Source of the DNA: ZC4RG20 sp035760685
GTDB taxonomy: Bacteria; Pseudomonadota; Gammaproteobacteria; Steroidobacterales; Rariloculaceae
Reading direction: 5' to 3'
NCBI GenBank assembly: GCA_035760685.1
Contig: DASTSM010000254.1
Location: 1-7,908, forward strand
DNA length: 7,908 bases
Position numbers and translations under genes: made by a program. This document shows positions 1-5,879 of this stretch, piece after piece (the first letter of the stretch is position 1; each line of letters starts with the position of its first letter). The notes beneath the pieces are model-generated. The model was given only the letters and a program-made list of their open reading frames with translations, was not told the origin of the DNA and made no database searches.

Positions 1-1
1 G

Positions 2-787
2 CGCGAGCTCGGCGCCCGCGAGGTCTGGCTCTACGACTCAGGTGCCGCGCTCGGTCTTGCCGAGACGATCGCGGCGCGGAACGGCATCGAGGGTCTTCAT
101 TTCGTGCAGGCGCATTCGCTCGAGGTCGTCGATCCGCCGCAGGTCGACGTCGCCGTCGCCGAGGTGCTCGGCAACTTCGCGTACGAGGAGGGCGTCATCG
201 AGACGCTGCGCGACGCGTGGCGATTCGTCGCGCCGGGCGGCACGCTGATTCCGCATTCGCTCGTGCAGTGGGCTGCGCCGGTCGTTTCCGACCGTTTCGA
301 TCGCGAGCTCGGGAGCTGGCGAAGCGCCGGTTGCGGGCTCGACCTCGGCGACGCGGAGCGCATGACGCGCAACAACATGTACGTCTTCGCGATCGAGCCC
401 GCGGATCTCTCCGCTGGAGTCCCTCCGCTCGCCTGGGACTCCGCCACGTTCACGCCGGACGTCGAGAGCCGGCGCGCGGGCCGCGTCGCGTTTCGGACGG
501 CAGCCGAGACGCTCTACGGGTTCGCCGTGTGGTGGGACTGCACGCTCGTCCCGGGCGTCGTGCTCTCGACGAGCCCTTACTCGCAGCGCACGCACTGGGA
601 CCAGATTTATCTGCCGCTGCTCGCGCCGCTCGAGACCCTCGCCGGCGACGAGATATCTCTCGAGATCGCGAGCGAGACCGGCGGCGACGAGGCCGGCATA
701 GCGGTCCGCTGGACCGTCCAGCATCGCCGCGGCGGCGCGCTGCTCTCGCGGCAGGAGCTCGACATCGGCGCCGGGCTCTTGGAGTGA
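2..787 (+). CDS. PRMT-like SAM-dependent methyltransferase, 5'-truncated by the window edge
   Basis: The frame is open from base 2 to a TGA at 785-787 (261 residues visible); the true start and the glycine-rich SAM motif I lie left of the window. Seen: the end of the second Rossmann strand (VWLYDSG), where the acidic residue normally binds the SAM ribose. A segment reading AEVLGNFAYEEGV (from base 158) aligns with the PRMT 'double-E' loop SEWMGYxLxxESM and keeps both glutamates (codons 161-163 and 188-190). Then come APGGTLIPHSL, the post-motif of PRMTs, and a THW triplet (590-598), the hallmark THW loop of protein arginine methyltransferases. In known PRMTs these elements bind the substrate guanidinium. 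Inference: a bacterial cytoplasmic protein or small-molecule methyltransferase of the PRMT fold. The Trp/Met of SEWMGY are replaced, so the substrate need not be arginine. It is probably co-transcribed with the lipoprotein gene 17 nt downstream. Confidence 0.8.
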   Translation, partial: RELGAREVWLYDSGAALGLAETIAARNGIEGLHFVQAHSLEVVDPPQVDVAVAEVLGNFAYEEGVIETLRDAWRFVAPGGTLIPHSLVQWAAPVVSDRFDRELGSWRSAGCGLDLGDAERMTRNNMYVFAIEPADLSAGVPPLAWDSATFTPDVESRRAGRVAFRTAAETLYGFAVWWDCTLVPGVVLSTSPYSQRTHWDQIYLPLLAPLETLAGDEISLEIASETGGDEAGIAVRWTVQHRRGGALLSRQELDIGAGLLE

Positions 788-804
788 ATGAGGAGTCCCT
801 GAGA

Positions 805-1449
805 ATGCTGTACCGATACTCGATACGTTTCGCCGCCGCCGCCGCTGCGGCCGGTCTTTCGGCCTGCGCATCGAGCGGGTTCGTTTCGTCCTGGCAAGCG
901 CCGGATGCAGAGCCGCTGCAGGTGCAGGGAGCCAAAGTCGCGGCCGTCGTCATGATGCAGGACGAGGGGTCGCGGCGCGACGCGGAGGATGCGCTCGCGC
1001 GCGAGATCACGGCCCGCGGCGGCGTGGGCATTCCGTCGTACACGGTGCTCCCGCGCCCGCGCTTCGACGACGAGGCTACCGCCCGTGCCGCGATGGAGAG
1101 CGCCGGCGTCGCAGGCGCGGTCGTCATGCGGCCCGTCGGAACTCGCACCGAGCTTGCCGCAACGCCGTCGGCGTATACGACTCTTTCATACAACCGCTTC
1201 TGGGGCGGCGGCTACTACGCGTTCGGGTGGGCCTCGCCGTGGGTCGGCGTCGCGGTCCCCGTCGAAGTGCACTCCGATACGATCGTATCCATCGAGACGC
1301 TCGTGTACTCGCTGCGGCAGAACAAGCTCGTTTGGGCGGGGCAGACCACGAGCCGAAATCCGCCGAACGTCGACCGGCTCGTGCGCGAGACGGCGGCGAA
1401 GGTCGCGAAGGAGCTTGCCCGGCGCGGATTGCTTAGCGAAGCGGGGTAG
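805..1449 (+). CDS. Small lipoprotein, DUF4136-like
   Basis: 214 residues. The ATG at 805 is chosen because AGGAG (791-795) lies 9 nt upstream; an in-frame GTG at 784 lacks such a site. The N terminus has basic residues (MLYRYSIR), an alanine-rich hydrophobic stretch and a lipobox LSA-C with Cys21, so it should be lipidated and membrane-anchored. The mature protein begins SSGFVSSWQAPDA. It continues with a strand (VAAVVMM), a helix with D/E/R residues, GVAGAVVMRPV, a Gly/aromatic loop (residues 131-146, WGGGYYAFGW), a strand pair IVSIETLVYSLRQNKLVWAGQT and a C-terminal amphipathic helix. This order matches what I know of DUF4136-type lipoproteins (conserved SSW near the N terminus, 'LYdl...kLvW' late). 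The function of that group is unknown; an envelope role is inferred. The 17-nt gap to the upstream methyltransferase suggests one operon. Confidence 0.8.
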   Translation: MLYRYSIRFAAAAAAAGLSACASSGFVSSWQAPDAEPLQVQGAKVAAVVMMQDEGSRRDAEDALAREITARGGVGIPSYTVLPRPRFDDEATARAAMESAGVAGAVVMRPVGTRTELAATPSAYTTLSYNRFWGGGYYAFGWASPWVGVAVPVEVHSDTIVSIETLVYSLRQNKLVWAGQTTSRNPPNVDRLVRETAAKVAKELARRGLLSEAG

Positions 1450-1608
1450 TGTGTAGACGGCGCAGCGACGTTGGATTCACGACCTGGCATCGAATACGAT
1501 CGTGGTCAACGCTTTCGGCGCGGTTCGGCAGGGAAGCGTCTAAAGCGCAGTGCGCCCGACGATCCGCTGCAGACGTGCCGTTCAGCCCGCTGTGGAGGCA
1601 GAGACCCC

Positions 1609-1767
1609 GTGCGGCTAAATATCGAATCCGGCTCTTGCGTCGCAGTAGTCTTTTGGACGCTTTTGCTTGTCGGTGTGATATTTCGCTCTCGTTCCATTGA
1701 CCTCCTTCTCTTTGTCGCGCCGATACCTTTCATCGTCGCGCTGTCCGTGTTCCAGGTGAGAATCTAG
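1609..1767 (+). CDS. Possible small two-helix membrane protein (52 aa)
   Basis: I do not recognise this protein. A GTG start at 1609 is preceded by GGAGG (1594-1598) at 10 nt. The product has two hydrophobic segments, CVAVVFWTLLLVGVIF and IDLLLFVAPIPFIVALSVF, separated by a short RSRS loop, and ends VRI. The positive loop between two helices suggests a hairpin inner-membrane microprotein. The frame is open further upstream to a TTG at 1471 (98 residues), but that part is Arg/Ser/Gly-rich, does not look like protein, and is probably leader sequence. Base composition is clearly less GC-rich than in the flanking genes. A weak sigma70-like pair (TTGGAT 1471-1476 and TACGAT 1495-1500, 18 nt apart) lies upstream. 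It may be a real small ORF or chance hydrophobic read-through of T-rich DNA. Confidence 0.35.
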   Translation: MRLNIESGSCVAVVFWTLLLVGVIFRSRSIDLLLFVAPIPFIVALSVFQVRI

Positions 1768-1866
1768 CGGCGAACAAAGGGGGGTACGCCGAACGAGCGC
1801 GGCGCGGTCGCGGCCTTGGATCCGACGGGTGCTCGTCCGGAAGGATCGTCGAAGAGAGGAGCAGGG

Positions 1867-1929
1867 ATGACGCCTCGGCGAAACCTTCACCCCGCCGCCG
1901 AGGCGCGTCGCACAAGCGAGGCATCATGA
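1867..1929 (+). CDS. Possible 20-codon leader ORF coupled to the VOC gene
   Basis: A 20-residue open frame (MTPRRNLHPAAEARRTSEAS) begins at an ATG 5 nt after a strong GAGGAG (1856-1861). Its TGA (1927-1929) overlaps the ATG of the next gene (1926-1928) as ATGA, the classic translational-coupling junction. A 10-bp hairpin (1871-1905) lies entirely inside it, so a ribosome translating this frame would have to open it. The peptide has no obvious regulatory residue run, so an amino-acid-sensing attenuator is not suggested. The downstream gene has only a close GAGG (1918-1921) of its own, so coupling would be useful. Alternatively the good Shine-Dalgarno and overlap are coincidental. Confidence 0.35.
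   Translation: MTPRRNLHPAAEARRTSEAS
1871..1905 (+). promoter_or_regulatory. Hairpin 20 nt upstream of the first VOC start
   Basis: CGCCTCGGCG (1871-1880) and CGCCGAGGCG (1896-1905) are perfect 10-bp reverse complements separated by a 15-nt loop. There is no T-tract, so it is not a typical intrinsic terminator. Its position between the leader Shine-Dalgarno and the VOC start codon suggests control of translation or RNA stability. Confidence 0.4.
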
Positions 1930-2351
1930 AGTTCATCGTCAATCTCGATGTCGACGATCTCGAGCAGGGCGTCCGCTTCTACAGCGCCGCTTTCGGACTC
2001 GGAGTCGGTCGCCGCTTCGGTAACAGCGGCGTCGAGATGCTCGGTTCTTCTACTCCCATCTACCTCCTCGTGAAGGAGCGTGAGACGCTCGCAGCAGACA
2101 CGAGCGCGCAGCGGCGCACGTATGACCGTCATTGGACGCCCGTGCACCTCGACTTTCTCGTCGATGACATAGAATCCGCCGTCGAAAAGGCGGTCGCGGC
2201 CGGAGCCAATCTGGAGAAGCCGGTCATGACTCAGAAGTGGGGGAGGCTCGCGCTCATGTCCGATCCTTTTGGTCACGGATTTTGCTTCGTTCAATTTCTC
2301 GGGCGGGGCTATGACGAAATCGCCGACGTCGGCGGTCAAGGTGCCGACTGA
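1926..2351 (+). CDS. VOC superfamily protein (glyoxalase/bleomycin-resistance/dioxygenase fold)
   Basis: 141 residues, the usual size of a single VOC module pair. It opens directly with the first beta strand (MKFIVNLDVDDLEQGVRFYS), the typical 'DvdrsvaFYs...lG' entry, followed by AAFGLGVGRRFG. The second half is HLDFLVDDIESAVEKAVAAGA, the standard VOC 'h.af.vdDid..v..l...Ga', ending WGRLALMSDPFGHGFCFVQFL (residues 105-125), the conserved 'DPdGn...l' hairpin. Candidate metal or substrate residues are E37, H74 and the terminal-strand segment; the usual last glutamate is not obvious (HGFCFVQF), so metal dependence is uncertain. VOC proteins act as glyoxalases, dioxygenases, epimerases or drug-binding proteins, so no reaction can be assigned. 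The start is fixed by homology, with a GAGG 4 nt upstream and an ATGA overlap with a short upstream frame. A second VOC gene follows 87 nt downstream. Confidence 0.85.
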   Translation: MKFIVNLDVDDLEQGVRFYSAAFGLGVGRRFGNSGVEMLGSSTPIYLLVKERETLAADTSAQRRTYDRHWTPVHLDFLVDDIESAVEKAVAAGANLEKPVMTQKWGRLALMSDPFGHGFCFVQFLGRGYDEIADVGGQGAD

Positions 2352-2362
2352 TATCAAGCAGA

Positions 2363-2396
2363 GCCGTGCCGCCGGCTGGATTCCTTGAGGCACGGC
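2363..2396 (+). other. Hairpin between the two VOC genes
   Basis: GCCGTGCC (2363-2370) and GGCACGGC (2389-2396) are perfect 8-bp reverse complements around an 18-nt loop, 11 nt after the stop of the first VOC gene. No T-tract follows. It could protect or separate the two messages; it is short enough that chance in GC-rich DNA is possible. An 8-bp palindrome TGATATCA (2349-2356) also spans the upstream stop codon. Confidence 0.3.
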
Positions 2397-2438
2397 CAGC
2401 GGCATCGGGAAACGCGGATCAAGGAGCGAGCAACGATC

Positions 2439-2834
2439 ATGCGAAATCTCTACGCGCGCAGCGTGTTCTTCGTCAAAGACGCCGAGCGCTCGCTCCGCTA
2501 TTACACGGAGACGCTGGGATTCTCTTTAAACTGGAACCACCAAGAGCAAGGCCGGCCATACGTATTTCAAGTCAGTCTGTTCGGATTCGAGCTGATTTTG
2601 AATCAGACGGAATCAGGCACGGAAGAACGCGCGGGCCACGGCCGGGTGTTTATCGGGCTCGACCACGACCAGACTCGAGAATTTCGACGGTACCTCGGAA
2701 ACAAGAACATCGAGACGACGATCACAGTGTGGGGTAATCGGACGCTCGTGATGCGAGATCTCGATGAGAACGAGCTGTTCATTTGGCTGCCGGAGGATGA
2801 GTGGGAGGGCTTCGAAGCGAAGGGCGGCGCGTGA
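2439..2834 (+). CDS. Second VOC superfamily protein (bleomycin-resistance-like fold)
   Basis: 131 residues from the ATG at 2439, with AAGGAG (2421-2426) 12 nt upstream. An in-frame TTG at 2385 would add 18 polar, Arg/His-rich residues that do not fit the fold, so I reject it. Seen: a first strand then AERSLRYYTETLGFSLNWNH, the conserved 'd...s..FY...lGf' entry; FGFELILNQ with E51; RVFIGLDHDQTREFRRYLGNKNI as the second-module strand and helix; and RTLVMRDLDENELFIWLPE (101-119), the 'DPdGn.i.l' hairpin variant. E51 and E112 or nearby acids could be ligands, but an N-terminal histidine ligand is missing, as in many bleomycin-resistance-type binding proteins. The substrate is unknown. It is not closely similar to its neighbour beyond the fold. 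It may be co-transcribed with it and is convergent with the asparagine-synthetase-like gene. Confidence 0.85.
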   Translation: MRNLYARSVFFVKDAERSLRYYTETLGFSLNWNHQEQGRPYVFQVSLFGFELILNQTESGTEERAGHGRVFIGLDHDQTREFRRYLGNKNIETTITVWGNRTLVMRDLDENELFIWLPEDEWEGFEAKGGA

Positions 2835-2835
2835 C

Positions 2836-2873
2836 GAGGGGCGCTGATCGGCCTTTACCATGCCGACCCCCTC
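2836..2873. terminator. Imperfect hairpin between convergent genes
   Basis: Outer arms GAGGGG (2836-2841) and CCCCTC (2868-2873) and inner arms TCGGC (2848-2852) and GCCGA (2862-2866) can pair, with a 6-nt bulge on the left side and a 1-nt bulge on the right. It begins 2 nt after the VOC stop and lies in the 81-nt gap between convergent genes, where a shared terminator would be expected. There is no T-run on either side, so intrinsic termination is doubtful. Confidence 0.3.
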
Positions 2874-2915
2874 TGCTGTCGCGACTATCGTGACTCGAGT
2901 AGAAGGACGGGCAGC

Positions 2916-4481
2916 TCAGGTTGTTGTCTCGTCTCCGAGCCCGGTCGCTCGATAGGCCGCGCGCGCCTTCTCCACCGCCCAGTGAAACCGCAGCGGCTCG
3001 GTCGTTGCGGCCGCGAGGTGCGCCGTCGGGGCATACGGGTCGCGCGCCGAGCGCGCTAGAAGCTTGCGGATCTTGTAGAAAGCCCCGCGCCCCTTGCGCA
3101 TGACGCCCATCTGCAAGGCGCCGAGCGGATAGCTCCGTACTGTCTCGCGCTTGAATCGCTCGAAATCGGCCAACGATGCGCGGCTCATGCAGCGCTCGCT
3201 CGCTCTCTGCAGCCAGAAAGGCTGCGTGATCGCGCGCTTCTCGCTCGCGAACGAGCCGCGCGGGACGCCTTGCTCCTCCAAAATTCGCCGCGGAATCGGC
3301 CGATCGTAGCCGCCGCCGATGCGCCATGCGCTCATCTCCTCCGAGCGCGAGATCCGGAGAATGTCGCCGTGGCGCGTGAACGTGAGAAGCGGCACCGGCA
3401 CGTGCACGAAGCCGGCGTGTAGGCGAAACTCTTGCATGCTGCCGCCCGCCGGGAAACGGAAGCGGTACTCTTCGCTCGCGGCGGGGTCCTGCGTTTCGGT
3501 GCCCCATAACGTGTCGCCGAGCATCCCCGTGAAGAACATCGTTCCCGCGAGGCGCTCGCCGAGCGTCGATAGCACGACGTCGTCTCCGCCTCCGCCCGTC
3601 GCGAGGAACGGCGCCTCCGGGTAGCTTGACTCCGCGAGGTAGGCGTCTCGAGAGAACCGCTCGACGTCGAGACCGAGCCGGCGCGCGAGCTCTTCGCCGC
3701 TGTCGTCGGTCGATTCAAGCCGCGGTCCGAACGACGGTCGAGCCTGCGTGAACGTGACGGCACGCCGGCAACCGATCGTTTTGGCGAGCAGCGCGCACGC
3801 CGGCGAATCGTAGCCGGATGAGATCGTCGCAAGCGGCTCGTATCGCACTCGGCGCCTCGGCGCGACGGCGTTTTCCTTTAGGCGCGCCAGCGCCTCGCGC
3901 GAATAGTCGATGTATTCGCCGAAGGTTTCGAAGCGCGGGGGGCGAGGCGGAGCCAGCGTGCGCGGCTCCGGCGCGCGCCGCCTCCACCGCCGCTTCGCAT
4001 CGCCGCCGGCGCCGAAGCAGAACGAGACGTGATAGTGGACCGAAAGAATGCGGCCCCCGGCGAGCCGCATATGCTTCGCGGCCTTCCGGTAGCCCAGCAG
4101 GAACGTCAGCAGCCGCGATTCGTAGCTCCAGTTGCGCCGATCGAGGTGCGAGCCGCTCGCCTCCAAGACGTACGCCAGGGAATTCGACACGAATACCGCG
4201 GGGCCGGCCGCGACGCTGTAGAGCCGCTCCATCGTATGCGTGGTCGGCGTGAACCAGAGCTCGCCGTCGCGCAGCGCCGCGCCCGATCCGAGCACGATCT
4301 CCGACCGAGAGAACGCATGCGCGTCGAACGGTCCTTTCCAGGCGCCTTCGAAGAACCAGTCGGCGCCCGTTTCGACCCACGCGCCGTGCTCGACCGCGAT
4401 GTCGTCGCGCCCGGCGGTGAGCCTCGCGCACCATGCGAGCCGCGGCAGCGTCGAGTTCTCGAGGAAGCGAAGCTCCAGCAT
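2916..4481 (-). CDS. Asparagine-synthetase-like ATP-dependent amide-forming enzyme without glutaminase cysteine
   Basis: 521 residues, close to AsnB and to lasso-peptide cyclases in size. Residues 30-110 resemble a degenerate class II glutamine amidotransferase domain (FFEGAWKGPFD, LGSGAAL, VFVSNSLAYVL), but the protein starts MLELRF with no Cys2, so glutaminase activity should be absent. Residues 185-430 are the synthetase domain: SSGYDS (221-226) is the PP-loop that binds ATP pyrophosphate, TFTQAR follows the next strand, and FTGMLGDTLWG (318-327 region) is a variant of the 'TGxGGDElFgG' segment. The family adenylates a carboxylate and transfers it to an amine. Here the amine would be ammonia or a substrate amine, as in lasso cyclases and beta-lactam synthetases. 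The ATG at 4481 is the earliest possible start, since a TGA sits two codons upstream; no clear Shine-Dalgarno precedes it. It is divergent from a TylF-type methyltransferase, suggesting joint work on a glycan or small metabolite. The substrate is unknown. Confidence 0.8.
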   Translation of the reverse strand: MLELRFLENSTLPRLAWCARLTAGRDDIAVEHGAWVETGADWFFEGAWKGPFDAHAFSRSEIVLGSGAALRDGELWFTPTTHTMERLYSVAAGPAVFVSNSLAYVLEASGSHLDRRNWSYESRLLTFLLGYRKAAKHMRLAGGRILSVHYHVSFCFGAGGDAKRRWRRRAPEPRTLAPPRPPRFETFGEYIDYSREALARLKENAVAPRRRVRYEPLATISSGYDSPACALLAKTIGCRRAVTFTQARPSFGPRLESTDDSGEELARRLGLDVERFSRDAYLAESSYPEAPFLATGGGGDDVVLSTLGERLAGTMFFTGMLGDTLWGTETQDPAASEEYRFRFPAGGSMQEFRLHAGFVHVPVPLLTFTRHGDILRISRSEEMSAWRIGGGYDRPIPRRILEEQGVPRGSFASEKRAITQPFWLQRASERCMSRASLADFERFKRETVRSYPLGALQMGVMRKGRGAFYKIRKLLARSARDPYAPTAHLAAATTEPLRFHWAVEKARAAYRATGLGDETTT

Positions 4482-4762
4482 GAGTCAATGATCGACGAGC
4501 CGGCGCCCGATGCAAAGAGCCGAATCGAGCGAGGAGTCGCCGCCGCAAGAATTGCGAGCAGTCGCGAAATTTCCAATCCGCGTTCAGCCGAGCGTGCGTC
4601 GAGCGGCAGTGAATGCCGGCACAGAGCTTGCAGCGCCGAAAAGCGCGCCCGCGGGGGCTTCACGAGGGATTCGAACGCACGGCACGCCTTCCGCCGCGTT
4701 CGGGGAATTGCGCGCACGAGGGGCGATGCGGCTGCCCCGACGAAAGGCCAACGGAGGATACG
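4482..4762. promoter_or_regulatory. Divergent intergenic region
   Basis: 281 bp separate the starts of the minus-strand asparagine-synthetase-like gene and the plus-strand methyltransferase, so promoters for both must lie here if they are not read from outside. I cannot assign convincing -35/-10 boxes. It has a short AT-rich spot near 4567-4577 (GAAATTTCC) and a weak 5-bp hairpin GGGGC/GCCCC (4720-4738) just before the methyltransferase Shine-Dalgarno. Open frames cross it (a plus-strand ATG at 4489, and an in-frame ATG at 4613 that would extend the methyltransferase by 50 residues). Their products are Arg/Ala/Ser-rich and look non-coding. Confidence 0.4.
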
Positions 4763-5734
4763 ATGGTGGCCGACGCAGGCACGGAAGCGGGTTCATTCGA
4801 AGAGACGCCGGCTTCATCCTCGGGCGCCGCGCAGGCGCCTTCCGCGGCGTCCACGGGGCAACGGACCTACAGCCTTTACCTCGAGCTGCTGAAGCACTGT
4901 CTCATCGACAGCCTCTATCTCGACGATCCGCTCTCGGACTACATGCTTTATCGCGAGAAGCCGCATACCGCGTACTGGAAGCGGATCGGCGTGCGTCTCA
5001 TTCAGCGCATCCTGCAGCCCTACGGCGTGAAGCTCGTCGAGCGGCATTGGGTTCCATGGATGGAGGAGTACGCGAAGATGGATCCCGCCGAGAAGCGCGA
5101 CCGCCGAGAGCGCGGTTTCGGCTGGCCGCTGCGCGCGCACACTTTCCTGAGTCTGCCCCGCCTCGACAACATTCAGTACTGCGTCGAGACCGCGCTGCGC
5201 GAAGGCGTCCCGGGCGACTTGATCGAGACGGGCGTCTGGCGCGGCGGTGCCTGCATTCTCATGCGGGCGCTGCTCGAGGCGAACGGCGACGCGACGCGCA
5301 GCGTCTGGCTCGCGGATTCGTTCGCCGGGCTCCCTGCGCCCGACACCGAGCAATATCCCGCGGACAAGAAAGGCAAGCATCATCTCTGGACCGAGTTCGT
5401 CGCGACGCGCGCGGAGGTCGAAGGGAATTTTCGCCGCTACGGTCTGCTCGACGATCGCGTGCGCTTCCTGGAAGGCTGGTTCAAGAACACCCTCCCGGCG
5501 GCGCCGATCGAGCGGCTCGCCGTGCTGCGGCTCGACGGCGACATGTACGAATCCACGCTGCAGGCGCTCGAGTCGCTGTACGACCGGCTGTCGCCGGGCG
5601 GTTTCGTCATCATCGACGACTATTGGCTCGCGCCGTGCGCCCAGGCCGTCAACGACTTCCGCGCGGCCCGCGGCATCGCGGACGAGATCGCGGACATCGA
5701 CGGCCGCGGTGTGTTCTGGCGGAGGTCGGTGTAG
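4763..5734 (+). CDS. TylF/MycF-family O-methyltransferase
   Basis: 323 residues. The ATG at 4763 has GGAGG (4753-4757) 5 nt upstream; I prefer it to an in-frame ATG at 4613 whose extra residues look non-coding. Residues 1-33 are Ala/Ser/Thr-rich and disordered. The family core follows: GDLIETGVWRGGACI (151-165) is the SAM-binding motif I of TylF proteins, DSFAGLP (185-191) follows the second strand, EGWFKNTLP (237-245), LRLDGDMYEST (255-265) and IIDDYW (283-288). In characterised members (macrocin and mycinamicin O-methyltransferases) the equivalent Asp and Asp-Asp residues bind a divalent metal that orients a sugar hydroxyl; all are present here. Expected role: cytosolic SAM- and metal-dependent O-methylation of a sugar or related metabolite. 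In bacteria without macrolides the family is often found in glycan clusters. It is divergent from the asparagine-synthetase-like gene, the only visible candidate partner. Confidence 0.9.
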   Translation: MVADAGTEAGSFEETPASSSGAAQAPSAASTGQRTYSLYLELLKHCLIDSLYLDDPLSDYMLYREKPHTAYWKRIGVRLIQRILQPYGVKLVERHWVPWMEEYAKMDPAEKRDRRERGFGWPLRAHTFLSLPRLDNIQYCVETALREGVPGDLIETGVWRGGACILMRALLEANGDATRSVWLADSFAGLPAPDTEQYPADKKGKHHLWTEFVATRAEVEGNFRRYGLLDDRVRFLEGWFKNTLPAAPIERLAVLRLDGDMYESTLQALESLYDRLSPGGFVIIDDYWLAPCAQAVNDFRAARGIADEIADIDGRGVFWRRSV

Positions 5735-5744
5735 CGCCGATCGA

Positions 5745-5792
5745 TCGGCTTCCGTTTTTTGCTCGGCTTCCGTTTCGCTCGGCTTCCGTTTC
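5745..5792 (+). repeat. Short tandem repeat after the methyltransferase gene
   Basis: The 13-mer TCGGCTTCCGTTT occurs three times (5745-5757, 5763-5775, 5779-5791). The last two belong to an exact tandem 16-mer GCTCGGCTTCCGTTTC (5761-5776, 5777-5792); the first is a variant ending in six T (5755-5760). It starts 11 nt after the methyltransferase stop, in a 145-bp gap. It could be slippage-derived or a binding-site array; the T6 run alone is not a terminator because no stem precedes it. Confidence 0.75.
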
Positions 5793-5867
5793 GCCCGCTC
5801 GACCTCGGCCGCTCTCGTTGACGAGAAGAGCCCGACGGGGCTAACGTCCCGCTACTCTATTTCCTCC

Positions 5868-5873
5868 GGGAGA
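5868..5873 (+). promoter_or_regulatory. Ribosome binding site supporting an ATT start
   Basis: GGGAGA lies 6 nt before an in-frame ATT (5880-5882). It is the only well-placed Shine-Dalgarno near the 5' end of the carboxymuconolactone-decarboxylase-family gene, and no ATG, GTG or TTG exists in frame between the preceding gene's stop and the signal peptide. Confidence 0.5.
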
Positions 5874-5879
5874 ACTGCG

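Noticed and set aside
217..804. Long open frame in a second frame over the methyltransferase gene, continuous with the lipoprotein frame
   Set aside because: It is Arg/Ala-rich shadow sequence typical of GC-rich DNA; the real lipoprotein starts at 805 with a Shine-Dalgarno and signal sequence.
4662..4690. tRNA-like T-arm motif (GGGATTCGAACGC on plus, GTTCGAATCCC-like on minus)
   Set aside because: The five-base T stem does not pair (GTGCG against CCCTC on the minus strand) and no matching acceptor or anticodon arm is found at the right distance, so it is neither a tRNA nor a clear attachment-site remnant.
3715..4717. Overlapping minus-strand open frames within and upstream of the asparagine-synthetase-like gene
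   Set aside because: Low-complexity Arg/Ala/Ser composition with no domain; shadows of the real frame, which has PP-loop motifs.
4613..4762. 50-residue N-terminal extension of the TylF-type protein
   Set aside because: Composition looks non-coding and no Shine-Dalgarno precedes 4613, whereas 4763 has GGAGG at 5 nt.
4489..4762. Precursor-peptide gene for a lasso-type system between the divergent genes
   Set aside because: Open frames here lack a leader/core pattern, and no RRE or leader-peptidase gene is near, so the lasso interpretation is not supported.
5755..5760. T6 run as intrinsic terminator of the TylF-type gene
   Set aside because: No stable GC stem immediately precedes it; it is part of the repeat variant.
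4510..5844. 444-codon plus-strand frame over the TylF-type gene
   Set aside because: Arg/Ala-rich product with no motif; the TylF frame has all family signatures and a Shine-Dalgarno.
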